Shown here: positions 44,610 to 53,445 of the stretch, in pieces
Layout of the letters: each line of letters opens with the position of its first letter
Numbering within the stretch: the first letter of the stretch is position 1
Assembly (NCBI RefSeq): GCF_900142035.1
Contig: NZ_FQZI01000001.1
Coordinates: forward strand, 682,001 to 746,000
From: Flavobacterium terrae
Lineage (GTDB): Bacteria; Bacteroidota; Bacteroidia; Flavobacteriales; Flavobacteriaceae
Direction of reading: 5' to 3'
DNA length: 64,000 nt
The notes under the pieces: model-generated
The model's input: the letters and a program-made list of their open reading frames with translations, nothing else
Database searches by the model: none
What the model was told of the DNA's origin: nothing
Translations under genes and position numbers: made by a program

Positions 44610-46803
44610 AATAACTTTTTATAATCAACTTGAAAGCACTGACTGCGGTGCTGCCTGTTTGTCCATGATAATCAGTTATTATGGAAAAAAAATTTCATTG
44701 TCTCAGGTTAAAAAACAGTTTGAATTTACTCGTATTGGAGTATCCATTCAAGATATTGTTGAAGTAGCCACTAACGTAGGTTTTCAAGCTACGCCATTAA
44801 AATTAGCACAAGACCAACTTGAACAAATTCCGTTGCCTTGTATATTGTTTTGGAAGCAAGACCATTTTGTTGTACTTGAAAAAATAACCCGCAAAAAAGG
44901 AGAAACATTTTATCATATACTTGACCCTGGCTATGGAAAAATCATCATTGATAGTAGTGTTTTTTTAAAAGAATGGCAGGGTAATAATGAAAAAGGCGTA
45001 GGTATTGTATTTCAAGTAACAGATAGTTTTAAAGAGTTTGAGTGGAAGAATGAAGAGAAAAAATCATTATTTAAATCTCCTGCATTCATATCAGCATTAG
45101 TTTTTTTAAAAAATAATAAATGGAAATATTTTAGTTCAATTCTATTGTTAATTGTTAGCTTAATAACTTCTTTTTATATCCCTTTTACTTTTCAAAAGGT
45201 TATTGATTCTGGAATTACTTTAAAAGATATCAATGTTGTATACTATTTTTTAGGTGCACAAATGGTACTTTTTATATCTAGTTTTATTTCTGATTTTTTA
45301 AGTACTTTATTTTTAACGAAAATAAATTACCAGTTGAGTATTCTTTTAAAAGAAAACTTGTTATTAAAATTAATGCGATTACCTGTTCGTTTTTTTGATA
45401 CTCGTTTAAATACAGAAACATTGCAGAGAATACAAGATCAAAATAAAATTCAAAATTTTGTAACGTGGAAAGGGATTGATTTTTCTTTGAGTATCCTTAA
45501 CATAATTATATTTAGTGGTTTATTATGTTATTTTAACCCTGTCATCTTCGGCATTTATATTTCTTTGTCAATTGTTTCAATTCTTTGGGTTATTTTCTTC
45601 TTACGCAAAAGAGCTATGCTAGAATATGCTATGTTTCTTGGGCAATCTGAAAATAGTAATGGGATTTATGAGTTTATTATGAATATGCCTGAGATAAAAA
45701 TAAACCACGCCCAATATAAAACAGTCAATAAAATTTTAAATGTTCAAAAAAAACTAAATGCACTAGAACTTCGAAATTTATTTTTGAATATGTATCAAAA
45801 CATAGGGGTCGAGTTTTTAAGTAAATTTAAAGAAATTATTGCAATTGCTATTTGCGCTTATTTTATAATAAATGGCAATATGACACTAGGTACACTTTTA
45901 AGTATATCATACATCATAGGACAGTTAACGAACCCTATTCAAAATTTGGTTGGTTTTGTCAGAGATACACAGGATGCTACAATTGCAAATAAGCGTATAG
46001 GTGAAATTTATGAGAATGAAGAAGAAGATACAAACAAAAAAATTGATGTAGATAATTTATCTTTTGATGCAATTAATATTGAGGATGTATCCTTTAAATA
46101 CCCCGGAAATTTTAATCCTTTTGTATTAGAAAATATATCTTTTGCGATACCTAAAAATAGTGTCACTGCTATTGTAGGTTCCAGTGGAAGTGGCAAGACC
46201 TCTCTTTTAAAATTATTACTATCTTATTATCCGCCCAATAAAGGTAGTATTGTGTTGGATCAACTTAATTTAGTTGATGTTTCTTCAAATCAATGGAGAA
46301 ATAAATGCGGTATTGTTTTACAAGATGGAAAAATTTTTAGTGGAACAATTGCTGAAAATATTGCTTTAGCTGATGAAACAATTGATGAAGAAAAATTAAT
46401 TAATGCCGCTAAGATCGCAAATATATTAGAACTTATAAAGGTTTTGCCAATGGGTTTTAATACAAAAGTTGGAAACTCTGGTATTGAGTTAAGCGGAGGA
46501 CAAAAGCAGCGTATTTTAATTGCTAGAGCTGTATATAAAAATCCTGAATACATTTTCTTTGATGAAGCTACTTCTGCTCTAGATGCTGAAAATGAAAAAA
46601 TTATACATGATAATCTTCAAGAGTTTTTTAGAGGTAAAACAGTTGTTATTATTGCTCATCGTTTGTCTACTGTTAAAAAATCAGATCAAATCATAGTCCT
46701 CAAACAAGGGCAAGTGGTTGAGCAAGGTAATCACCAACAACTTGTAGAAATAAAAGGAGATTACTTTAATTTAGTAAAAAATCAATTGGAGTTGGGGAAC
46801 TAG
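44587..46803 (+). CDS. Peptidase-containing ABC exporter (C39, double-Gly type)
   Basis: A 738-residue protein with three parts. Residues 1-130 are a C39 cysteine protease with Cys20 in QLESTDCGAACLS, His in WKQDHFVVLE and Asp in HILDPGYGK. About 160-440 form the transmembrane domain. The ATPase has Walker A GSSGSGKTS, signature LSGGQKQR and Walker B FFDEATSALD. It cuts precursors after Gly-Gly and exports the core. ATG 44587 is chosen because it puts the C39 domain at its usual place; the frame extends 40 codons further up within the maturase gene. No HlyD-type adaptor is found nearby. Confidence 0.93.
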   Translation: MLFYKKPKITFYNQLESTDCGAACLSMIISYYGKKISLSQVKKQFEFTRIGVSIQDIVEVATNVGFQATPLKLAQDQLEQIPLPCILFWKQDHFVVLEKITRKKGETFYHILDPGYGKIIIDSSVFLKEWQGNNEKGVGIVFQVTDSFKEFEWKNEEKKSLFKSPAFISALVFLKNNKWKYFSSILLLIVSLITSFYIPFTFQKVIDSGITLKDINVVYYFLGAQMVLFISSFISDFLSTLFLTKINYQLSILLKENLLLKLMRLPVRFFDTRLNTETLQRIQDQNKIQNFVTWKGIDFSLSILNIIIFSGLLCYFNPVIFGIYISLSIVSILWVIFFLRKRAMLEYAMFLGQSENSNGIYEFIMNMPEIKINHAQYKTVNKILNVQKKLNALELRNLFLNMYQNIGVEFLSKFKEIIAIAICAYFIINGNMTLGTLLSISYIIGQLTNPIQNLVGFVRDTQDATIANKRIGEIYENEEEDTNKKIDVDNLSFDAINIEDVSFKYPGNFNPFVLENISFAIPKNSVTAIVGSSGSGKTSLLKLLLSYYPPNKGSIVLDQLNLVDVSSNQWRNKCGIVLQDGKIFSGTIAENIALADETIDEEKLINAAKIANILELIKVLPMGFNTKVGNSGIELSGGQKQRILIARAVYKNPEYIFFDEATSALDAENEKIIHDNLQEFFRGKTVVIIAHRLSTVKKSDQIIVLKQGQVVEQGNHQQLVEIKGDYFNLVKNQLELGN

Positions 46804-47437
46804 TTAATTTTTTTAAATATCTTGAAGAAGAGTATATAATACTGGAAAAGTTTGCTTTTGTTTTAAATTGCAATGACAATCTATTGTAATTAAATTAACC
46901 AATTTAAATACTGAAACCCATTATTTAGTAAAACCTTTAAATAACAGTAAGTCTTGTTTTTTCAGGAGCTAACAATTTGTTAAAAAAAATAATTAATTGC
47001 CCTCTGGATTGCAAGCTTATTTTCTTGTGGTGAGTCATTAATGTAAATTCAAGAAATAGAAAAGTTAGAAACAATTTACAAAGTGTAGCGTACCTATATA
47101 CAATTAAAATTGGTAGTCAAACAACATGAACTGATGGAGGTGTTTCAAGATTTGACATTATAAAATCAATAAGAACATTGTTCACTTGATTTGGTCTTTT
47201 TATCCAAATAAAGTAGAAACTCAGTGAAAAGGGATTAGGATAGATGTAATTGTAAAAGAAACTATCAAAGGAATTATGGAAGGTAGGGGTAAAGTTTTGG
47301 AAGTTGCTATTGAATATGAAAATAAGTAAACAGAAGATTAAATTACTACACTCAGTTCGTAAATAGATTTAAATATTTAACCTTTTGGTAACCTTTGGTC
47401 TTTTTTTAATGAGTACCTTTAGTTAAATATTTGAGTT
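46804..47437 (+). pseudogene. 634-base region with decayed coding traces
   Basis: No intact gene. Two in-line protein-like stretches are broken by stops and frame changes: IKIGSQTT-stop-TDGGVSRFDIIKSIRTL (about 47105-47185), and KGIRIDVIVKETIKGIMEGR followed by GKVLEVAIEYENK and a stop (47228-47329). They may be parts of one lost gene; the family was not recognised. The first half of the region (46804-47040) shows nothing. It marks the right edge of the accessory region. Confidence 0.35.
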
Positions 47438-47608
47438 ATGAAAACATATTATTTTTATATAATCCTTGTTGTTATTCTTGCTTTTTTTCTCGTTCGTTTT
47501 TTGTATTTAAAAAATGAAAAGGATAAAAAAGAACTTGAAGAAAAGTTAAATGAAGATTATAAAAAGATACAAGAAATTGAGTTAAATGATAAAGACATGA
47601 TTAATTAG
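47438..47608 (+). CDS. 56-residue membrane-anchored micropeptide
   Basis: An open frame from ATG to TAG. One transmembrane helix (FYIILVVILAFFLVRFLYL) is followed by a charged, helical tail (KNEKDKKELEEKLNEDYKKI). Its start lies 17 bases after a TACCTTTA box (47414-47421) with TTG at 47395. A strong terminator comes 10 bases after the stop, which supports a real short gene. The function is unknown. Confidence 0.55.
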   Translation: MKTYYFYIILVVILAFFLVRFLYLKNEKDKKELEEKLNEDYKKIQEIELNDKDMIN

Positions 47609-47617
47609 TCTTTAAAC

Positions 47618-47645
47618 AAAAAGAGAGCCTTAGGGCTCTCTTTTA
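47618..47645. terminator. Bidirectional terminator
   Basis: AAAAGAGAGCC (47619-47629) and GGCTCTCTTTT (47634-47644) pair over a TTAG loop. It serves the micropeptide on the plus strand and the repeat lipoprotein on the minus strand. Confidence 0.88.
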
Positions 47646-47646
47646 T

Positions 47647-48321
47647 TTATTCTGATTTCTTTTCTTGGTTAAGTGGTGATCCTACTGGTATATCACATCT
47701 ATGTCCAGGCTGACCATGAGCAGGATTCATGCCAGGAGCTGTTATTTCGGTCGTGGAGTTTCCTGTAGTTAATAACGCAGGAGTAGTGTTTTGTGGGGTT
47801 ACTTTGCCGTCTGATGAAACATTTGCGGGAGTAACAGTCATTCCTAATCCATTATCTTTTGTTGTTGTAGTACTGTTGGGTTTTGAGTTTAATGGAGCTC
47901 CAACAGCAATATCACATCTGTGGCCAGGTTGGCCATGAGGAGGATTCATTCCTTTGGCAGTTTTAACAGGTTGAGTTGCTGTTATTGTCTGATTTTGAAT
48001 TTGTAATGGCTGTGCAGTAGGTGTTACTTGAGTTGTTTGTGAATTTGGTTTGGAGTCTAAAGGAGCGCCAACAGCAATATCACATCTATGTCCAGGCTGT
48101 CCGTGAGGAGGGTTAATCCCAGCGGGAGTGGTTTGTGTCGAATTTGTTGTTACTGCTTGTGTTGTACTTTGTTGAACTGGTGTAACATTTGCAGTTTTAT
48201 TTGTATTTGGGGTTTCGGTTGCTCTAACAGCAGTAGAACTTTCTTGTGGTTCTAGTTCTTTTTTGCAAGAAACTAAAGCTAGAGCAACAATTAATGCGCA
48301 TAAAGATATTTTTGTTTTCAT
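47647..48321 (-). CDS. Lipoprotein with three HGQPGHRCDI repeats
   Basis: A 224-residue lipoprotein (signal ending ALVSC near residue 19). The chain is a Thr/Gln/Pro-rich linker carrying three near-identical units: NPPHGQPGHRCDIAVGAPL, the same again, and NPAHGQPGHRCDIPVGSPL. They are about 50-70 residues apart. Each unit has two His, one Cys and one Asp in a fixed order, a good metal-binding pattern. I recall this motif from other Flavobacterial proteins of unknown function. The gene has its own promoter and terminator. No function is assigned. Confidence 0.8.
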   Translation of the reverse strand: MKTKISLCALIVALALVSCKKELEPQESSTAVRATETPNTNKTANVTPVQQSTTQAVTTNSTQTTPAGINPPHGQPGHRCDIAVGAPLDSKPNSQTTQVTPTAQPLQIQNQTITATQPVKTAKGMNPPHGQPGHRCDIAVGAPLNSKPNSTTTTKDNGLGMTVTPANVSSDGKVTPQNTTPALLTTGNSTTEITAPGMNPAHGQPGHRCDIPVGSPLNQEKKSE

Positions 48322-48341
48322 TTTCTATTAATTGGTTAAAC

Positions 48342-48373
48342 CAAATATAATGGTTTTAAAAAAAAAGACTCAA
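48342..48373 (-). promoter_or_regulatory. Predicted promoter of the repeat lipoprotein
   Basis: On the minus strand TTG (48373-48371), 21 bases, then TATATTTG (48349-48342). The -33 box lies inside the stem of the upstream gene's terminator. Confidence 0.55.
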
Positions 48374-48402
48374 TATCTTTTGTTAAAATAGTATTGAGTC
48401 TT
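48357..48402 (-). terminator. Terminator of the SPOR-domain gene
   Basis: On the minus strand AAGACTCAATA (48402-48392) and TATTGAGTCTT (48375-48365) form a perfect 11-base stem over a 16-base loop, followed by a long T-run. Confidence 0.85.
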
Positions 48403-48408
48403 AGATCT

Positions 48409-48798
48409 TTATTTGTTTGGCTTAACTAAAAACGCATTCGGGTATTTTTTCTTAAATTCCATAAGTTTTTTTTCTGCTTCTATGCGTGTTTTGTAATTTC
48501 CAACCCATACTTTATATATAGGAGTATGAAAAACGATAGTGGCATCGGTTTTTTTATTTGATTTTCTAAAATCTATTAAAGCCTTTTTGCTTAATTCTGC
48601 ATTTCCAGTGAAAATTTGAATTTTAAATCGATCATTAATAGTAATTGAATTGTTAATTTTTCTTTTTTCATTGAGTAATTGTTCAAATCTTTGATCTTGA
48701 TTTACTGTTACTTTCCCTTCTTGGCTGTAAATGTTTAAAGAATTGAAAATTGCTAAAATGCTGATATAAAATAGGTTCTTAATTGTTAATGTTTTCAT
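48409..48798 (-). CDS. SPOR-domain protein
   Basis: A 129-residue exported protein: a signal peptide (LFYISILAIFNSLNIYS), a short linker, and a C-terminal SPOR domain of about 70 residues (FKIQIFTGN at its start, YKVWVGNYKTRIEAEKKL near its end). SPOR domains bind peptidoglycan lacking stem peptides, often at division sites. The start at 48798 is preferred over 48819 because a TACTTTTG promoter box (48817-48824, minus strand) overlaps the earlier start. Confidence 0.88.
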   Translation of the reverse strand: MKTLTIKNLFYISILAIFNSLNIYSQEGKVTVNQDQRFEQLLNEKRKINNSITINDRFKIQIFTGNAELSKKALIDFRKSNKKTDATIVFHTPIYKVWVGNYKTRIEAEKKLMEFKKKYPNAFLVKPNK

Positions 48799-48816
48799 AA
48801 TGAATGTTATTTGAGG

Positions 48817-48824
48817 CAAAAGTA
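48817..48824 (-). promoter_or_regulatory. Possible -7 box of the SPOR gene
   Basis: Reads TACTTTTG on the minus strand. No TTG was found at the right distance. Transcription would begin near 48810, 12 bases before the chosen start codon. Confidence 0.35.
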
Positions 48825-48900
48825 CATTTTAAGTCTTTATTCGGTTAAAAAATATTATTTAGAATAAATATAAATTAATAATTAAGATATATTTAAGGTT

Positions 48901-48929
48901 TTGAGAATAGTTCATAAGTCGTATTTTTG
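48901..48929 (+). promoter_or_regulatory. Predicted act-cox operon promoter
   Basis: TTG (48901-48903), 18 bases, then TATTTTTG (48922-48929). Transcription would begin near 48936, giving a leader of about 79 bases before actA. Confidence 0.65.
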
Positions 48930-49014
48930 TCGGAGTTTTTAAATGGCATATTCTGTTTATTACTGAAAAGTATTGAAAATTCTGTGCCAAACTTAGATGT
49001 TAATCATTTAATAT

Positions 49015-50349
49015 ATGAAAAAAGTGGGAAACCATAAATCGATTTTTAAAGTAGTAACGTTAAGTCTTTCGTTATTATTATCTGTTTCTTTTAGTTCTTT
49101 TGCTCAAGATCAGGCTGCTACGGCGCCGGTTGCTGATGCTGCTGCGGCTCCTGCTGCTGCGGGTGATGCTGCTGCTGGAAAAGCTTTGTTTAATGCAAAT
49201 TGTGCGGCTTGTCATAAGCTAGATGCAAAAATGACAGGACCTGCTTTACGTGGTGTTGCGGAACGTCGTGATAGGGCTTGGTTGGGTAAATGGATCAGAG
49301 ATTCAAAAGGATTAATTGCTTCTGGTGATGCAGATGCTGTTAAAATTTTCGAGGAGTTTAATAAAGTAGCGATGACTGCTTTTCCTCAATTGTCAGATGC
49401 TGATATCGATAACATTTTAGCGTATACTTCTGAGCCTGCTCCGGTACCTGAGAAGCCAGCGACAGGTTCAAATTCTGCGGAAGCTGGAACTGGTGGAGGA
49501 TTGTCTAATAACTTAATTTTAGGTTTATTGGCAGGAATCTTAGCTGTTTTAGTTGGAATGTTGTTTATGGTTAACAACGCTTTAGGTAAAATTTCAAAAG
49601 CTAATGGTATCGAAGTTGACTCAAAAACTCCTTCATTAATGCCTTTATGGAGAGCATTTGCTAAAAATCAATTCTTGGTATTGGTTTCAGTAATTTTATT
49701 AATGCTTACAAGTGCTTATTTTATCTATGGATATTTGATGCAGGTAGGTGTTGATAAGGATTATGCTCCAATTCAGCCTATTCACTATTCACACAAAATT
49801 CACGCTGGTGACAATGGTATCGATTGTAAATACTGTCACTCTGCAGCTCGTGTAAGTAAAAATGCGGGTATTCCTTCATTGAATGTTTGTATGAACTGTC
49901 ATAAAAACATTTCTGAATTCCAAGGTGATAAAGATTCAGCTTATGTTGAATACACTAAAGAATTCTATACTGCTGAAATTCAAAAATTATATGATGCAGT
50001 TGGTTGGGATAAAAACGCTCAAAAATACACAGGAAAAACTAAGCCAGTTAAATGGGTTAGAATTCATAACTTACAAGATTTCGTTTATTTCAACCACTCT
50101 CAACACGTTTCTGTTGCAGGTGTTGAATGTCAAACTTGTCACGGTCCAGTTGAGACTTTCGAAATCATGAAGCAACATTCTCCATTAACAATGGGATGGT
50201 GTGTAAACTGTCACCGTGAGACAAATGTTAAAGTAGAAGGAAATGCTTACTACGAAAAAATTCATGCTGAACTTTCTAAAAAATATGGTGTAGACAAATT
50301 AACTGCTGCACAAATGGGAGGTCTTGAATGTGGTAAATGTCACTACTAA
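49015..50349 (+). CDS. actA: Alternative complex III multiheme cytochrome c subunit (ActA)
   Basis: A 444-residue protein with a signal peptide. A class I cytochrome c domain (CAACH at 63-67) is followed by two membrane spans (about 160-190 and 215-235) and a multiheme domain with CKYCH, CMNCH, CQTCH, CVNCH and CGKCH. That makes six c-heme sites: a mono-heme domain joined to a penta-heme domain. It takes electrons from the Fe-S subunit ActB at the periplasmic side and can hand them on to the oxidase. It is the first gene of a tight operon. Confidence 0.93.
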   Translation: MKKVGNHKSIFKVVTLSLSLLLSVSFSSFAQDQAATAPVADAAAAPAAAGDAAAGKALFNANCAACHKLDAKMTGPALRGVAERRDRAWLGKWIRDSKGLIASGDADAVKIFEEFNKVAMTAFPQLSDADIDNILAYTSEPAPVPEKPATGSNSAEAGTGGGLSNNLILGLLAGILAVLVGMLFMVNNALGKISKANGIEVDSKTPSLMPLWRAFAKNQFLVLVSVILLMLTSAYFIYGYLMQVGVDKDYAPIQPIHYSHKIHAGDNGIDCKYCHSAARVSKNAGIPSLNVCMNCHKNISEFQGDKDSAYVEYTKEFYTAEIQKLYDAVGWDKNAQKYTGKTKPVKWVRIHNLQDFVYFNHSQHVSVAGVECQTCHGPVETFEIMKQHSPLTMGWCVNCHRETNVKVEGNAYYEKIHAELSKKYGVDKLTAAQMGGLECGKCHY

Positions 50350-50382
50350 TTATTTATTAAGAAGCTAATTTTTATATACAAT

Positions 50383-53300
50383 ATGTCATCTAACAAAAAA
50401 TACTGGAAAAGTGTTGAGGAGCTAAACGAAAATAGCTCTATTGTTGAGACGCTTAGAAATAACGAGTTTGTTGAAGAAATTCCAACTGATGAGTTTTTAG
50501 GTGATGCTGCTTCGTTAGCATCTTCTTCAACAACACGTCGTGATTTTCTTAAGTACGTTGGATTTAGTACAGCTGCAGCTACTTTAGCTGCGTGTGAAGG
50601 TCCAGTGCATAAGTCAATTCCTTATGTAGTTCAACCTGAAGAAATCATTCCTGGTTTAGCAGATTATTATGCTACATCATTTTCGGATGGTTTCGATTTT
50701 GCTAACATTTTAGTAAAAACTCGTGAAGGTCGTCCTATCAAAGTTGAAAATAACAAAATCGAAGGAGCAAATTTCCATGCAAATGCTCGTGTTCATGCGT
50801 CAGTTTTATCATTATATGATAGCTTACGTTTAAAAACATCTAAAATTGCTGGTAAAGATACAACTTGGAATGAGGCTAACGCTAAAATTAAAGCTAGTGT
50901 TGCTGAGGCTAAAGCTAAAGGAGGTAAAGTTGTTTTATTGACAAATACTTCTGCTTCACCTTCAACAGATAGATTAATTGGTCAGTTCTTAGCTGCTAAT
51001 CCTAATGCTAAACATGTTGTATATGATGCAGTTTCTTCTTCAGACGCTTTGGATGCATTCCAAATGGTTTATGGAGAAAGAGCATTAGCAGATTACGATT
51101 TTTCAAAAGCTAATACAATTGTTTCTGTAGGTGCAGATTTCTTAGGAGATTGGCAAGGAGGAGGATTTGATGCGGGTTATGCTCAAGGACGTATTCCTCA
51201 AAACGGAAAAATGTCTAAGCACTATCAGTTCGAAGCTAACATGACATTGTCTGGAGCTGCTGCTGATAAACGTGTGCCTATGACTGTTGCTAATCAAAAA
51301 CAAGCATTAGTTAAAATATATAATGTAATTACAGGTGCTGCTGTTTCTACTTCAAAATTTGAAGGAGAAGATGTAGTGACTAAAGCTGCTCAACAGTTAA
51401 AAGCTGCAGGTAGCAAAGGTGTTTTAGTTTCAGGTATTGATGATAAAAATGCTCAATTGTTAGTATTGGCAATCAACAGAGCTTTATCAAGTGAGGCTTT
51501 CAATCCGGCTAATTCACGTCAAATCCGTAAAGGTAATAATGCAGAGGTTAAGCAATTAATTGCTGACATGAATTCTGGTGCTGTTCATACTTTGATTATG
51601 AATGGTGTTAATCCAGTTTATACTTTATCAAACGGAGCTGAATTTGCAACTGCGTTGAAAAAAGTAAAATTAGCTGCTACTTTCACAATGAAAGAAGATG
51701 AAACGGCTTTAGCTTCTTCAGTAGCTGTTGCAACTCCACACTATTTAGAGTCATGGGGTGATGTAAGTATTGTTAAAGGACAATATGCTATTACACAACC
51801 TACAATCAGACCATTGTTTGATACAGTTCAATTCCAAGATGCATTGTTATCATGGACTGGAAATGCACAAACTTATTATGATTATATCCGTACTTCTTGG
51901 TCAGGTGCTAAATCATGGAATCAATTAGTTCATGATGGTGTAGCTGTTTCAGAAGCTGCTGCTGGTGCAGGTGCTGGTGCAGATTTTAATGCTGCTGCTG
52001 GTGTTTTAGCAAAAGCTAAAGGAACTCAAACTGAATTAGTATTATATACTAAAACAGGTATGGGTGACGGTCAACAAGCGAACAATCCTTGGTTACAAGA
52101 GTTTCCAGATCCAATCACTAGAGCTTCTTGGGATAACTATGTAACAGTTTCTAAAGCTGATGCTGAAGCATGGGGACTTGAAAACTGGAATGTTGCTAAT
52201 GGTGGTCTTAATGGTAGCTATGTAACTTTATCTGCTAATGGAGTGAAGTTAGAAAAAGTGCCAGTAATGATTCAACCTGGTCAAGCTAAAGGAACTGTTG
52301 GTTTAGCTTTAGGTTATGGTCGTAAAGCTTCATTAAAAGAAGAAATGCAAGTAGGTGTTAACGCTTACGCTTTATATAGTAACTTCAATAATGTGCAAAG
52401 TGTTTCTATCGAGAAAGAAGATGGTGAGCATGAATTTGCATGTGTTCAGTTACAAAAAACTTTAATGGGTCGTGGTGATATCATTAAAGAAACTTCATTA
52501 GAAATATTCAATACTAAAGATGCTGCTGAGTGGAATGTAATGCCAGTTGTTTCTTTAGATCATAAAGAAGTTGCTGCAACTTCAGTTGACTTATGGGAAT
52601 CTTTTGATAGATCAATAGGTCACCACTTTAATTTATCTATCGACTTAAATGCTTGTACAGGATGTGGAGCGTGTGTTATCGCTTGTCATGCTGAAAATAA
52701 CGTACCAGTAGTAGGTAAATCTGAAGTAAGAAGAAGCCGTGATATGCACTGGTTACGTATCGATAGATACTATTCTTCTGAAACTACTTTTGAAGGTGAT
52801 AACAAAGTTAAAGCTGCTAGTTCAGGTTTAATGGATTCTATTTCTACACTAAGAGAAATGGAAGATCCATCAGAGAATCCACAAATAGCTTTCCAACCAG
52901 TAATGTGTCAGCACTGTAACCACGCTCCGTGTGAGACTGTTTGTCCAGTTGCTGCTACTTCTCACGGACGTGAAGGTCAAAACCATATGGCTTATAACCG
53001 TTGTGTAGGTACTCGTTACTGTGCAAACAACTGTCCTTACAAAGTACGTCGTTTCAACTGGTTCTTATATAACAAAAATGAAGAGTTTAACTACCATATG
53101 AATGATGATTTAGGTCGTATGGCATTAAACCCAGATGTAAACTTACGTTCTCGTGGGGTTATGGAAAAATGTTCAATGTGTATCCAAATGACACAAGCAA
53201 CTAAATTAAAAGCTAAAAACGAAGGTCGTTTAGTGAAAGATGGTGAGTTCCAAACAGCTTGTTCAAATGCATGTACATCAGGAGCTATGGTATTTGGTGA

Positions 53301-53418
53301 TGTAAATGATAAAGAATCTCAAGTAGCTAAATTAGCTGAAGATAAGAGAGCTTACCATTTATTAGAGCATATTGGAACAAAACCAAATGTTGTATATCAC
53401 GTAAAAGTTAGAAATTAA
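50383..53418 (+). CDS. actB: Alternative complex III Fe-S / molybdopterin-like subunit (ActB)
   Basis: A 1011-residue protein. A Tat motif TTRRDFLKYVGFSTAAA near residue 57 shows export of a folded protein, and AACEG may be a lipobox. Residues about 80-720 resemble a molybdopterin oxidoreductase without signs of an active cofactor site. The C-terminal ferredoxin part has CTGCGACVIACHAENN, CQHCNHAPCETVCPVAA, CVGTRYCANNCPYKVRR and CSMCIQMTQ/CSNACTSGAM, four Fe-S sites as known for ActB. It carries electrons between the quinol-side subunits and the ActA hemes. Confidence 0.94.
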   Translation: MSSNKKYWKSVEELNENSSIVETLRNNEFVEEIPTDEFLGDAASLASSSTTRRDFLKYVGFSTAAATLAACEGPVHKSIPYVVQPEEIIPGLADYYATSFSDGFDFANILVKTREGRPIKVENNKIEGANFHANARVHASVLSLYDSLRLKTSKIAGKDTTWNEANAKIKASVAEAKAKGGKVVLLTNTSASPSTDRLIGQFLAANPNAKHVVYDAVSSSDALDAFQMVYGERALADYDFSKANTIVSVGADFLGDWQGGGFDAGYAQGRIPQNGKMSKHYQFEANMTLSGAAADKRVPMTVANQKQALVKIYNVITGAAVSTSKFEGEDVVTKAAQQLKAAGSKGVLVSGIDDKNAQLLVLAINRALSSEAFNPANSRQIRKGNNAEVKQLIADMNSGAVHTLIMNGVNPVYTLSNGAEFATALKKVKLAATFTMKEDETALASSVAVATPHYLESWGDVSIVKGQYAITQPTIRPLFDTVQFQDALLSWTGNAQTYYDYIRTSWSGAKSWNQLVHDGVAVSEAAAGAGAGADFNAAAGVLAKAKGTQTELVLYTKTGMGDGQQANNPWLQEFPDPITRASWDNYVTVSKADAEAWGLENWNVANGGLNGSYVTLSANGVKLEKVPVMIQPGQAKGTVGLALGYGRKASLKEEMQVGVNAYALYSNFNNVQSVSIEKEDGEHEFACVQLQKTLMGRGDIIKETSLEIFNTKDAAEWNVMPVVSLDHKEVAATSVDLWESFDRSIGHHFNLSIDLNACTGCGACVIACHAENNVPVVGKSEVRRSRDMHWLRIDRYYSSETTFEGDNKVKAASSGLMDSISTLREMEDPSENPQIAFQPVMCQHCNHAPCETVCPVAATSHGREGQNHMAYNRCVGTRYCANNCPYKVRRFNWFLYNKNEEFNYHMNDDLGRMALNPDVNLRSRGVMEKCSMCIQMTQATKLKAKNEGRLVKDGEFQTACSNACTSGAMVFGDVNDKESQVAKLAEDKRAYHLLEHIGTKPNVVYHVKVRN

Positions 53419-53445
53419 TATTAATAAGAAATAAGATAAAGGATT

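Noticed and set aside
46804..47640. Attachment-site copy of the tRNA-Ser 3' end
   Set aside because: I searched for the TTCGAATCCCTTCC part and found no second copy here.
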